From the NCBI GenBank assembly GCA_009602735.1, contig WELA01007798.1:312089-376088 (forward strand): DNA of 64,000 nucleotides. Direction: 5' to 3'. This document shows, piece after piece, positions 44,921 to 56,474 of the stretch. The notes beneath the pieces are model-generated. The model was not told the origin of the DNA and did not search any database. It saw nothing but the letters and a program-made list of their open reading frames with translations. Within the stretch, counting starts at the first letter, position 1; each line of letters begins with the position of its first letter. This stretch comes from Mesotaenium endlicherianum. Its lineage: Eukaryota; Streptophyta; Zygnematophyceae; Zygnematales; Mesotaeniaceae. A program made the position numbers and the translations under genes.

Positions 44921-46085
44921 GAGAGTGCACGATGGCCCTTTTCATTGCAATAAAAGCATAGTCCTGCCGTCATGAGAGCTTCTTTTTCAGCCGGGGAGAG
45001 TCTTGAATTCACTCCTTGCTGGTTTCTGGCATCATAAGTGTCATTGAAGGGTCTTCCACTCTTCCGGGCAGCCGCGGGGTCCCTTTTGATAACTCCGATT
45101 TCCATAGGTGTGGGTCCAGATTTGGATGTGAAAGGGGCTGCGTACACCCGCGTCGCCGGAACCCGCGAAGATGGAGGCACGGAGTGCTTGAAATCCAAGG
45201 TATCCACCTTTTGGGCCACTTCAATGATCCTTGAGAAGTCTGTCAAGTCGCGTAATTCCACTTCCTTTGCCACCTTGGGCTTGAGGCCAAAGATGTAGCG
45301 GTCAATCTTCTCCTCAAGAGACATGTTGGGGATCTCAAGAGTGAGGGCGTGAAATCTGGATGTATACTCTTGAACGGACGTCGTTTGCTTGAGATGGTGG
45401 AGCTTTCCTCGGGCAATCTTCTCCGCATTGATGGACATGAATTGCTTCTTGAGGGCCTCTCGAAAATCTGCCCATCTTGCATATGACGGTGGAGGCTCTT
45501 GAGCGAGCACGAGGTGCGCCATAGCTTGATATATAGCCGCTTCATAGTTACGCCACCATGATGTTGCTGCTCGTCTAAATAAGGTAACGGCAAAGGAACA
45601 CAGTCCTCTTCGGGTACTTGAAGGAATGCGAGGTACGTCTCCACTTGGTAGAGCCATAAATTCAGGTTGGCACCTTTCCCGGGGTTGAAAGTGTCGGGTT
45701 TGCCAGGCTTGATGAGTTTCCTTGCTCTTGTTGGCTCTTGTGGAGGCGCTTGAGCCGCGGCTGGATTCTGAGCATTGCTCGCAATAGGGGCAACCATGGC
45801 AGCCATAGCTTCTCTTGACGCTTGCACGGTTGCTTCATAGGTGGCGAAGCCCACTTGGTTGTGGACGGTCATTAGGAAGGCTGCCCACTCATTTGCGGGA
45901 ACTCCTTGTGGTGGGGTCAATTTTGCTATAGCGACTGCCATGGGATTTGACGGTGCTCCTCCTTGTGGTGCATCTTGTTGTTGCACATTTTCTTGAGTGG
46001 GCTCTCCCATCGGCGTTGGAGGAGGGTCTCTTAGAGAGGAAGGGCTTCCTTCGAAAGCTTGCTGTTGGTCTTGAGGATCGGCCAT
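44881..46085 (-). pseudogene. Element B gag (fossil)
   Basis: Starts MADPQDQQQAFEGSPSSLRD at 46085, shortly after the primer site. Capsid-like region with AATSWWRNYEAAIYQAMAHL, EALKKQFMSINAEKIARGKL and VQEYTSRFHALTLEIPNMSL. CCHC knuckle CFYCNEKGHRALSC (about 44960-44920). The nearly identical start in element D (49309) shows the families are close relatives. Confidence 0.87.
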
Positions 46086-46110
46086 CTTCTTGTGCTACCA
46101 AAGTGCCTAG

Positions 46111-46122
46111 CTCCGATACCAC
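46111..46122 (-). other. Element B primer-binding site
   Basis: In the element's direction GTGGTATCGGAG directly follows the 5' LTR; initiator-Met tRNA type. Confidence 0.82.
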
Positions 46123-46626
46123 TGTAGTGACATGGATACATGAAGTACTTAGTGAAATATAGTACTTTATCTATTCAAGACAAGGATATTTGAACACAAG
46201 TGGTAGCTTCTTGAAAGAGAGATGGCTTCTTGAAAGTTAATATATTTTTGGATTTTGGCAAGTACAAGAGTGATTCTGGAATGTCTTCCTATGTTCTAGC
46301 TCTTGTTTATATACTTGCTAAATAAGTAATTTCTAGGAAGGTGTATGTTGATGTGTTTGCACCCAACACATCCCATAACTTGCCACCTCTTTCTAGAGTA
46401 ATGTACACATGTCCATTTGACCTAAAAATGGCACATTTGACTTTTGCCACGTGGAGTTCTTCTAGGTCTTTCCTCTAACTTCAAAAATGCCTAAAGAAGG
46501 TTCAAAGGACATGAACCAAGTCACTAGAGTACCTATTCACACTTAACTCCACACAATACTACTGCAAATATATTTGAAAGCATTAAAATATATGCATATT
46601 AATATATAATAACTCAAATCACTACA
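46123..46626 (-). repeat. Element B 5' LTR (504 bp)
   Basis: Plus-strand reading TGTAGTGACATGG...ACTCAAATCACTACA. Contains TATATAAAC in the element's orientation (near 46305). Followed by CTGGG, the near-copy of the duplication CTAGG at 31980-31984. Confidence 0.92.
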
Positions 46627-48774
46627 CTGGGACACCTCGCCAACTGTTACTTCAGTTGACATGGGAAGGTGACAGGAGGTACTGTCTCCATTTAAGTTGG
46701 AGGCGAAACGTGGCCAAACGTGGCCTAAATTGACAGTTGGTGACACTTAGAGACAGTAATTGACAATAGGTGTCAGTTGTGACAGGCAGCCCAGTGACAG
46801 TTGAAACAGGCAACCCACCTTAATCATTAAGTTGGAGGAAGTAGGATAAACATCTCGGGAACTAGTCGATTGCCGATTGCATCCTCATCCTTGACCCTCA
46901 ATTGCACTCACACTCACTACTCTCTCAAGCACACTCGCACTTTCAAATTACTTACACCAGGTATTGCATGCTCTAACTCTCTCTACTATGTTCTTCCCTG
47001 CCAAGGTACTCAATCTTGTGCATGATATCATAACAACACTAACTCCATTGTGGTATGAATGAGCAAGATGGCTCAATTGTCTGAATTCAAGAGGAAAAGA
47101 AGGGCGGATGAGCCACTAGCGGAGTACAAAGAGTTCCATGGTTACATCGAATCATCCTCCATCTCCTCTCAAGAATCAGAGCAACTTCGACTACAGCGGG
47201 AGGCTCAGAAGAGGAAGGAGGAGGAAGAATAGGCCAGGCTAAGACAGGAGGAGCAGGACAAAAAAAGACGCAGAGGAAGCCAAGAAGGCAGAGGAACAAA
47301 GGTTGGCTGAGGAGAGGCAGAAGCAATAGGCTCAGGACAAAGAGAGGAGAATCAAAAGCTACCGCTACACGGTGATGGGCAAGGGCTTCAATCTTTTGGA
47401 GGATGCCTTCAAATATGTCCAAAGGAACCGAAGTGAATCACAAAGGAACATATTGCAACGGGAAGGGTAGACAGCCCAAGTTTTGACAAGTACATAAAGG
47501 TCAGCACGGGGCTTCTACTGTACCATGACTATGCCAGAAATGGTGGGGTACACGATCTGGGAGGCCAAAGCATTGGCCCAGATAGGTGAATCTGAAACAA
47601 TGCCAATGCCTGAGATTTGGGGCATAGACAAGGTCATCAGGTTGATCCCTATGCACAGAGACAGCTTGAAGGATTTCACTTCCCCCAACCAATTCAAGGC
47701 CATGTATAGTGAGGTGGAGAGAAGAAGCTGGGAGTTCTTGGGATGGGAGACCAGCCAGTTGGATTCTCAGGTCACAGGAACCCTTGTACTTTGAAGAGGA
47801 CAAATTCTGCTTTCTTTCTACAGCCCACTGACTGGCACTGGATGACCATCACCATGAAGGACGTGCAGAATGGCAGAGCTGAGGAAGACAATTTCCAGGC
47901 AGATTTGCAGGGGAAGATACTACTGCCACCTCACATTGCAGCTAGGGACCCAAGATTGGATGGAGTCGAGGACTGCATGAGTCAGGCGACACAGGAGGGT
48001 AAGACCAGGGCTAGAGATTCTTTCTTTAAGCCGAAGCCTATGCCAAATGAGCAAGTAAACAAGGGGATAAACACCTGTATGCGATCAGGACCCAGCAACC
48101 CCCACCTGCACTCAAGAGGGGGAGGTCAGTGGGATACTCTTTATCTCGGGAACAATTGGAAGAGATGACCAAAGAGACTCCGGAAGTCTCAGAAGAACAG
48201 TAGGACAAAGAGGAGGAAGGCGCCGGAGAGGAGTCTAGCCCTGCTGAGGTACACACCCCTGCTACATTCCCCACTTTGCAACAGATCGGAAGGTCCTTGG
48301 CACTGGTAGCCTTGCAGCAGCTTGGGGATACCAGCCCACCAAGAGATCCAAATCTCCAGTGGCTTGGGAGTTTCAGCAGGACGAGTCCCACCCCTGGAGG
48401 TGAGACTCAATCAGATACAGCAAAAAGGAGGGCTGCCAAGGCGGCCGCCACAGGGCAGCTAGCATTCCCCACTCATAGAGGGCATGTACCCCTAGCCCAT
48501 GTCATGCAGCAACCCTTTGATATGTCAATGTATGTCCCTGTCAGTTTGAGAGCTGCACAGGAGAGAGCTGTCTCCATCAACTTGCAAATAGTGCAAGAGC
48601 AGGCTGCCCAGTTGCTGCGTTCACCCCTTGGTTAGACCAAGCTCGAGACTCCAGGTTTCAAGACACCATTAGACAGGAGAAGGAGATCCGATTCCAGGTC
48701 TCGCTCCCAAGAAGACCGAGCCCCTGATACTTAGTTTGCTGTTCTCTTGATTTTAGACTCAGTTTGTAGGAAAT
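46627..48774 (+). pseudogene. Element A extra ORF downstream of pol and flanks (fossil)
   Basis: The first 75 bases (TTCAGTTGACATGGGAAGG, CATTTAAGTTGGAGG) match the DNA just after the pol stop in element C. From about 47065 a reading opens MAQLSEFKRKRRADEPLAEY, with a Glu/Arg/Lys-rich coiled-coil-like stretch, then segments parallel to the C ORF: YRYTVMGKGFNLLEDAF, MVGYTIWEAKALAQIG, SEVERRSWEFLGWE, TDWHWMTITMKD, ILLPPHIAARDPRLDG, and an Arg/Ser-rich end near 48650-48730. The conserved order in two copies of different age supports a real third gene in family A. Broken in several places. Confidence 0.82.
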
Positions 48775-49271
48775 TGAATTTTATTATATTAATTTGCTTT
48801 TCAATATACTCAAAGTAGTATCGTGTGGATTCAAGTGTGAATAGATACTCTAGTAACTTGCTTCATGTCCTTTGAACCTTCTAAAGCATTTTTGAAGTTA
48901 GAGGAAGGACCTAGAAGAACTCCATGTGGCAAAAGCCATTTTTAGGTCAAAAGGACATTTGTAAATTATTCTAGAAAGAGGTGGCAAGTTTTGGGATGTG
49001 TTGGGTGCCAACACATCAACATGCACCTTCCTAGAAATTAGTTATGTAGCAAGTATGTAAACAAGAGCCAAAACATAGAAAGGTATTCCATCATCACTCT
49101 TGTATGTGCCAAATTTTGAAATCACTCTTGTACGTGCCAAATTCCAGAAATATACTAACTTTCCAGAAGTCATCTCTCTTTCAAAAAGCTACCACTTGTG
49201 TTCAAAGATCCTAGTCTTGGATAGATGAAGTATTCTACTTATTAAGTACTTTATCTAACTGTTTCACTATA
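48775..49271 (+). repeat. Element D 5' LTR
   Basis: Starts TGTAGGAAATTG, ends GTTTCACTATA, and is followed by TGGTATCAAAGCC (49273-49285), a primer site of initiator-Met type. Matches element B LTRs in reverse orientation. Confidence 0.87.
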
Positions 49272-49308
49272 GTGGTATCAAAGCCAGGCACTTTGGTAGC
49301 ACCATAAG

Positions 49309-50330
49309 ATGGCCGATCCTCAAGACCAACAGCAAGCTTTTGAAGGAAGCCCTTCCTCTCCAAGAGACCCTTCTCCAGCGCCGATGGGAGAGTCCACTCA
49401 ACAAAATCTGCAACAACAAGAATCACCACAAAAAAGAGCATCGTCAAATCCCGTGGCAGACGCTGTAGCAAAGTTGACCCCACCACAAGGAGTTCCCGCA
49501 AATGAGTGGGCAGCCTTCCTAATGACCGTCCACAACCAAGTGGGCTTGGCCACCTATGAAGCAACCGTGCAAGCGTCAAGAGAAGCTATGGCTGCCATGG
49601 TTGCCCCTATTGCGAGCAACGCTCAAAATGCAGCCCCGGCTCAAGTGCCTCCACAAGAGCCTACAAGAGCAAGGAAACTCATCAAACCCGGCAAACACAT
49701 TCATTAAAACACCCGAAAAGGACTACGTCCCTTTTGCCGTTACCTTGCTCAGAGGAGCAGCAACATCATGGTGGCGTAACTATCAAATGGCTGTACATCA
49801 AGCTGTGGCGCATCCTGTACCCAGCCAAAAAGCCCCACCATCATATGCAAGATGGGTGGATTTTTGTGAGGTCCTCCAGAAGCAATTCATGCCCATCAAT
49901 ACGGAGAAAATTGCTCGAGAAAATTGATCGTTATGTGTCTGGCCTCAAGCCCAAGGAGGCAAAAGAAGTGGAAATACGCGACTTGACGGACTTTCCAAAG
50001 ATTATTGAAGTGGCTCAAAAGGTGGATACCTTAAATTTCAAGCACTCCGTGCCTTCATCTTCACGGGCAGCGGCGACGCAGGTGCTCGCAGCCCCTTCCA
50101 CATCTGAATTTGGACCCACACCCATGGAAATTGGAGTCATTAAAAGGGACCCCGCGCATGCCCGGAAGAGTGGACGACCCTCCAATGACACTTATGATGC
50201 AAGAAACCAGCAAGGAGTGAAAGCAAGACTCTCCCCGACTGAAAAAGAAGCTCTCATAATGGCTGGACTATGCTTTACATTTAAGGAGAAGGGCCATCGT
50301 GCACTCTTATGCCCCAAAAAATTTGTATAG
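49309..50330 (+). pseudogene. Element D gag (fossil)
   Basis: Starts MADPQDQQQAFEGSPSSPRD. Capsid-like parts (AATSWWRNYQMAVHQAVAHP, KQFMPINTEKIAREN) and EIRDLTDFPKIIEVAQKVDT follow, then a worn knuckle region near 50270-50320 (KEKGHRALLCPKK). Same order as element B. Confidence 0.82.
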
Positions 50331-50339
50331 AAACGGACA

Positions 50340-52310
50340 GCGCCGGTAGGCCAGGAGCCTACCATCCAAGACCCACTTCACGAGAAGACAACAAGCCAAG
50401 TGAGGTGAAGACCCCCGTTGAAGACGACGTTCCAGCCCCAATAAGTTTGAGAGGTTACCTTGGAGGAGAAAAGTTCCACATCTTGTTGGATAGCAGAACT
50501 GCAGATTTTGCCACCAAGCACGGAATTACTATGCGAACTCTTGACCACGACGAGGAGATTATGATGCCCGATGGATTCTCCTATACTACCCCTTCCAAGA
50601 AGACGTACCCCTTGGCACTCTCCATCAAGACTTCAAGGATAGTGTAGTGTTTTCCCCCATGCAATTGGGCAAGTACGACGTCATCCTAGGAACGCGTTGG
50701 TTGACCAAGCACAACGCCCAAGTTGATTGGAGGGACGGTACCATCAGATTCAAGAACGACATCACTTCAAGAATCTGTGTTTTGCACGCAATCCAGAATA
50801 TCCAGACCCAGACCTCAAGAAGCCGGCACACGAGATACTATTGTCCGCCCTCCAACTCAAGAGACTTGTGAGGAAGGGACAGGAGCTTCTTTTGACCTTG
50901 ATCACGCCAAAAGACATCAAGAAAGACATCGAGAGTCAAGAAGGCAGCCCCGTTCCCAAGGAGATACAAGAAGCCTTAGAGGACTACAAAGAAGTATTTT
51001 CACCGAAATTGCCCAAGGGCCATATCCCCAAGAGAGTCGTAAACCACAAGATAGAGTTGGAGCCCGGAAGCAAGCCCATCTCTTGGCCTACGTTCAAGAT
51101 GTCATACTCGGAGCTAGACAAAGTGAAGAAGCAAATCAAGAAGCTATTGGAGCATGGCTTCATTAGACCTAGCAAGTCGCCATTTGGAGCCCCGGTGCTA
51201 TTTGTCAAGAAGAAGGATGGTACCTTGAGGATGTGTGTGGACTATCGCGCCCTCAACAAGATCACCATCAAGAATCGATACCCGCTGCTGCGCATGGAAG
51301 AGCTAATGGCCCGGCTGGTTGGAGCCAAGTACTTTACAGAGCGGCTACCACCAGAGTCGAATCGCAGAATCGGACGTAGAAAAGACGGCATTCAGGACAA
51401 GATATGGACATTTTGAGTTCATGGTCTTACCATTCGGACTCACCAATGCACCAGCAACTTTCATGACTATGATGAACACCATATTTCAGCCCCTGCTGGA
51501 CAGATTTGTGGTGGTATTCATTGATGACATTCTCATCTACAGCAAGACACTTGAAGAGCATGTAAGACACGTGAAAGAAGTGCTCAACATCCTGAATCAA
51601 AACAAGCTATTTGCAAAGGAGTCAAAGTGCTAGTTTGCCAAACAAGAAGTGGAGTTCCTAGGTCTCCACGTAACTACTGATGGCATCAAGATGGACCCCA
51701 AGAAGACCACGGTGGTGGAGGAATGGCCAACCCCCGCGACCAAGAAAGAACACCAATCATTCTTGGGATTTGCCAATTGGTACAGGAGATTCATCCAGAG
51801 CTTCTCGCACATAGCAGCCCCCCTGACAAATCTACTCAAGAAGGACAGGCTATATACATGGACCAAGAAAGAGGAAGAGGCATTTCAAGAGTTGAAGCAA
51901 AGATTGACCACATCCCCGGTGCTTACACTCCCAAGTCTGAACCCAGATTGGCCCTTCCACGTCATCACCGATGCATCTGCCTATGCAATAGGAGCAATCC
52001 TGCTTTAAGACCAAGGCAAGGGACTGCAGCCCATTGCCTACGAGTCAAGGAAGCTTAATCCTGCCGAGCAGAATTATACAACCACGGAGCGAGAGGCATT
52101 GACGATTATTCATGCCTTGAAGGTTTGGCGCTGCTACGTTGAAGGACGCAAGGTGTTGGTCACGATGGACCACGAGCACCTCTGGACGCAGCCGTATCTC
52201 TCACGGAGACAAGCAACATGGAGTGAATACTTGCAATAGTACAACATCACGATTCAGTACCAGCCCGGCAAGACGAACCCGGCTAACCCCCTCTCAAGAC
52301 TGCAATTAAA
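50340..52310 (+). pseudogene. Element D protease, RT and RNase H (fossil)
   Basis: Protease remnant with HILLDS and ADFATKHGITMRTLDHDE (50478-50555). RT 51080-51660 ([57 protein letters not shown]). RNase H 51720-52300 (VITDASAYAIGAILL, and LNAVMTSLSTALEAQFSGAH just downstream). Order and wording match element B. Confidence 0.85.
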
Positions 52311-53974
52311 TGCAGTGATGACATCCCTGAGTACAGCTCTGGAGGCTCAATTTTCTGGCGCTCATGATGCGGACCCTTTTTACACGAATGGCGAGGCAGC
52401 CTTTGACCCACACAAGAAGCAAGTAGGAAACTATTACGTGAGACAAGACACGGGACAGAGATGCGTGCCTAATAATCAAGAGCTACAACTCTTGCTACTT
52501 CAAGAAGCACACCTCAACCCACTTGAAGGTCCTTTGGAATATTAAAGACCACAGGCGCGTTCGCAAGGACTTATTGCTGGCCAGAAATGTCTAAGCAAGT
52601 AAAGGAGTACTGCAAGAGCTGCGACACATGACAAAGAATCAAACCATGATCACGAAAGGCGGGAGGATTTCTTCAACCACTACCAATCCCCAAGAGACAT
52701 TGGACAGTCATCTCCGTGGACCTCATCGTGGACTTGCCAGTGACCCCACGCGGCTACCATGCAATATTAACAGTGGTGGACAGACTTACAAGGATGGCTC
52801 ATTTCATCCCAACAACGACCAAGGTTATAGCACCCTAGTAAGCAAGACTCATCTTTAACAATATATTTCAATTACATGGCCTCCTGCAAGAATAGTTTCT
52901 GATCACGACCCGAGATTCACAAGCCATTTCTGGAAATATCTCTTCAAGAACTTGGGTACATCGCTGGATATGTCCACAGCCTACCACCCGCAATCGGATG
53001 GACAAACAGAGCGTATGAATCGTACTCTCAAGACCTCTCTAAAGGCCTACGTGTCTACTCTGGAGCAAGACTGGGACATGTACTTGACCCCCTTGGAGTT
53101 TGTCTACAACAATACGATGCAGGCCTCTACCCAAGAGTCCCCATTCTTCCTCAACTATGGCTTCCATGCGACTACACCGCTGAGCTTCAAGGCTGGCCAT
53201 GATAGAGAACCTGCAGCGGCAGAATTTTTGGAGACTTTAGAAGAAGCCCTTGCAGCAACCACAAAAGCTCTACAACACGCGCAAGATGCTCAAGCAAACA
53301 TGGCAAACAGGGCTGAAAGAGAAATTACATACACAGTGGGGGACGCAGTGTTACTATCATCCAAGAACATTTCCCTTAACAACTGGCCTGCCGGCACCAA
53401 GTTCTCCCCCAAGTACTTTGGACCATTCAAGAATATTGAGCAAGTCAACCCCGTTGCTTTCAAGCTAGAACTTTCCCAGACTATGCACATCGACCCCGTA
53501 TTCCACGCTTCCCTCTTCAAGCCATATGTGCAACTCGACAACAAGTTCCCAGGACGGGTGACAACCCCACCAGCCCCAACAATAGTGGATGATGATTTGG
53601 AGTAAGAGGTGGAAGACATAGTGGCTATGAGAAAATTCAGGAGGCAACAACAATATTTCATCAAGTGGAAAGGATATCCAGATTCAGAGAATAGTTGGGT
53701 GGTGGTGTATACCTTGACAAAGTTTAGAGAAAGCTGAAATGCTTCCACGCCGCCAACCCCCATCTTGGGCCAGCCCCAAGTCTCTCTACTAGAAGCCCGA
53801 AGACTTCAGAGAGGCAACTTGCCACCATCAAGAAGCAGCAGAAGACCCCTTGGAGGCAGCCTGCAAGGACAAGAAAGAGGGAAAAATGACATTAGACAAT
53901 TTTCTCTTTTTGTTGTTTCTGAACAGAAGACTAAACTTGCTACTGGTGATAGGTCTTCGCATAATAAAGTCTGA
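52311..53974 (+). pseudogene. Element D integrase and chromodomain (fossil)
   Basis: Zinc-region remnant near 52440-52630, core with STAYHPQSDGQTERMNRTLK (52975-53034) and SLKAYVSTLEQDWDMYLTPL, then DAVLLSSKNISLNNWPAG and MHIDPVFHASLFKPYVQLDN. Chromodomain with FRRQQQYFIKWKGYPDSENS (about 53635-53695). Basic tail (GQPQVSLLEARRLQRG). Fossil. Confidence 0.83.
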
Positions 53975-54365
53975 AAATTTACCTCGCTGTAGTCCGTGAG
54001 TAGTCGGTCATTTTGATTCCAAGTTTGCTCACTGGTGAGCAAGACATGATGCTCTGAGTAGAAGGGGGTCAGGCTGCAGGCATTATTAGGGCAGAATATG
54101 CCTTCTAACATTGTGCCCTCCCCTTAAGTTGGAATGCTCTGAAACTCAAGATTACGGTAGAACATCTTACAGCGCCCACTTAGACACTTACTTTGCATAA
54201 TTTTACAAAGTACAGAAGGACTTATGATTATCAGAAGTATCTGCGTTGATTTGGAGGAGTGCCTACTCTCTCAGCTCTCAACGACACCCCAAAAGTTGGA
54301 ATGCTCTCAAATTTGGTGACTCGGTAAACTTCTCTGATGCGCTCTAATATTTTATATTCTAGTAG

Positions 54366-55750
54366 TGTCGATGCATGTATGTCGACGTCAATTTGGCCCG
54401 ACACGTCAGACGAGACTAATCTGGTATGCTCACGAATATTTTGGATAGGACGATTTGACGAACACTTAGGAAATTTTGTAGCTTCCTCCTCGAAAATGGC
54501 AATTAGGCCAAAAACTTTATATAGGCATGACTTCTTCGTTTCTTATCAATTTTCACTTTTGTAAATTTCTACGAGTTTGTAATGAGGAGACCTTTTATCC
54601 TAGTCCATTAGTGAGCTTCTTTTTGCTAGTAAAAAATGCTGAGTAATTTTCATAAGCTTTCTTAGTGATATGCCGCTGCACTCTTTAGTATGATCGCAAC
54701 TGATACTTTTCCTCGTGAGTTAGTACGCGTCCACAAGGGCACCCCGCCCCTTTCATCTTGTATCAAAGCTGGGCTAGTTTGCATATTGAATTATGGAGTT
54801 GTAGTCGGCAACTGGACGAGGCGAACATGTCGAGCATGTTGAGCGCGTGGAACAGACGGCACCACCTTTGTCAAGGGAGCAACAAGAGATGCAAGGGATG
54901 TTAAGGCAGATGGCAAACGCAATTGAAGGAAAAGTCTATACACAATTTCAACAAAATATGCGCCAGAAGGTGGAGAGAATGGTGCGAGCTATAGTGAGAA
55001 ACGCCGCTTTGACGATTTCAGCACCTGCATCTGTTATACCACCTATCCATGTTCAACAAGTGGTGCAGCCAGTTTTCACCCGCATCGAGAGTGTGTGCGC
55101 CTAAGCTTCAAGTGTATATCGGAGAGCGTGGATCGCCGCCTATTCATCAATGAATTTTTGGAGTGAAAAAACTTATGGAGTATTCTGCGCTCACGCCTGA
55201 CAGGCAAGTTTAGGGTTGCCTTTGTGATTACCTTGCTGAAGAAGAGTGCTCGAGCTTGGTATGAGCAAGAAGAGCAGCTGTTTGGAGTTCCTGCTACTCT
55301 TGATCAGCTATTTGAAGGCTTGAAGAGGCAATTTCAACCCATAGCACCCGAGACTATTGCTCGAGATCTATTGGTGTGCCTTCGTCAACGAGGAAGCGTT
55401 GAGGAAAAACGTTTCGCGCTTCAACGCGTTAATGCTTCAATGTCCATCCATGCACAAGTCAGAGATGATGGACAAGTTCAAGAGGGGACTCAAGCCAACT
55501 GTGGCCAAGGAAGTGGCGCTCGAGGACCCTACGAGTCTTGGAGAAATGATGGCATTGGCAACAAGGGTGGACGATGTGGAGTATAGTCAGAGGCAGTGAG
55601 GCAGCCACAACTTTGGAGGATATCGACACTTTGAATGTCTAGCGCCAAGCACGTGTGTTCAAGGTCTAGTACCTATGGAGTTGGGACTTGTCCATGTTGT
55701 AAATAGGCACTCGTGACTCTATTTGCTTTATGTTGGTTTTGTGTGCTTGC
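54366..55750 (+). mobile_element. Element E: LTR and gag remnant of a further Ty3-like family
   Basis: LTR-like DNA from TGTCGATGCATG (54366) to CCCTTTCA (54755), with a TATA-like CTTTATATAGG near 54515, followed by TTGTATCAAAGCTGG, close to the initiator-Met primer site. Beyond it, gag-like readings: PPLSREQQEMQGMLRQMANA (54865-54925), then ARAWYEQEEQLFGVPATLDQ and LFEGLKRQFQPIAPETIARD (55245-55365), and GLKPTVAKEVALEDPTSLGE. No pol is present. Its right side ends at a solo LTR. Several breaks. The left boundary is uncertain because no second LTR is available for comparison. Confidence 0.65.
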
Positions 55751-55755
55751 ATGTG

Positions 55756-56474
55756 TGTAATGAATCAGTATATTGGAAGATATAATATTCATTTAAATAT
55801 AATAGTTAAATAAGATCAGCTTGCTAAAATTTAATTAACATTCAGTCTGTTGAGCTTTATATAATTATCAGTTGAATGACTCAGCCGAAAGCAGCAGGCT
55901 GGAGTCAACCTAAGTCAGCTTGCTGACACATTCTTTGTCAGCCAGCTGACTTCCGTACTCGGTAGCAGCAAATTGCCTAGATATGCATTTAAGTGTGGTA
56001 TGCTAAATGAATGGCCAGATGACATCCCTAGGATAGATGGCGATTCGGGATGATGGGAGATGGCGGTGGATTTGGTTTACCGAGGTCTTGCCTGCGTGGT
56101 TAACTCCCGGGTAGGCGGTGCCATCGCACTTGCCGTTGAACAGTAAACTCATTCCATGTACATATGCTAGCTATTGCTCTCCAGTTCGGCATTTGGAAAC
56201 GAGGCCAACTCCCTTGTACAGCTCACTGAGAGAGATTTGAATCCAAGGCGAGAAGCCATTGATATGCACTGTCATCTAGCTTTGCCTATCTATGAGTTTA
56301 TTAAATGCATTATTGATGCTAGTTTACTTGCATTTGACTTACGAGTATTTTCCACTGCTAGTGTGTTGTCTTTTGCTGTTTAATTAGTTAACAGAAACTA
56401 CCATAAAGATTACTTGCTGATACAAAGAACTTCATTGATTATTAATGTCCTATTTGCTAAGGTGATTCATTTCT
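55756..56474 (+). repeat. Solo family-A LTR with 5-bp duplication
   Basis: TGTAATGAATCAG...GATTCATTTCT, flanked by ATGTG at 55751-55755 and 56475-56479. There is no polypurine tract before it and no primer site after it, so it is a solo LTR left after recombination between two LTRs. Contains the family's GTCAGCTTGCTGAC-type strings (about 55817-55950). Confidence 0.9.

Larger units (their letters stand above)
31985..46626 (-). mobile_element. Element B: Ty3/gypsy chromovirus, split by element C
   Basis: Minus-strand element with LTRs at 46123-46626 (5') and 31985-32478 (3'), TGTAGTG...CACTACA ends, and a near-matching 5-bp duplication CTAGG (31980-31984) and CTGGG (46627-46631). Internal parts lie at 42846-46122 and 32479-34841, separated by element C. 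Order from the 5' LTR: primer site, gag, protease, RT, RNase H, then C, then integrase, chromodomain, 3' leader and polypurine tract. LTRs agree at roughly 95 percent or better by eye. Broken in about five to eight places. Confidence 0.9.
2314..48774 (+). mobile_element. Element A: old Ty3/gypsy chromovirus, split by nested insertions
   Basis: A family-A Ty3 element whose pieces lie at 2314-4221, 8181-10438, 31153-31984 and 46627-48774. The pieces rejoin in register when compared with the related complete element C: the insertion points fall inside GGGAGTCAAACAGCTG (integrase) and near the end of pol, each flanked by a target duplication. Recognisable parts are the 5' LTR, primer site, gag, RT, RNase H, integrase, chromodomain and an extra ORF downstream of pol. 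The 3' LTR is not found in the window; the element is last seen where element D begins. It is heavily worn, with many breaks (well over ten), and is the oldest element here because it hosts the hAT-type element, G and B. Confidence 0.85.
48775..54342 (+). mobile_element. Element D: Ty3/gypsy, family-B relative, 3' LTR absent
   Basis: 5' LTR at 48775-49271, primer site at 49273, gag, protease, RT, RNase H, integrase, chromodomain and the start of the B-type 3' untranslated region; similarity to B is lost near 54342, where element E's LTR-like DNA begins. No 3' LTR is found, so the duplication cannot be tested (5' flank CAGTT). It interrupts element A downstream of its extra ORF. Broken in about ten places. 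Overall roughly 90 percent like B by eye. Confidence 0.85.

Noticed and set aside
55756-56474. Reading this LTR as the missing 3' LTR of element A
   Set aside because: It has its own ATGTG duplication, no polypurine tract before it, and the 5' flank of A (CAACT) does not match.
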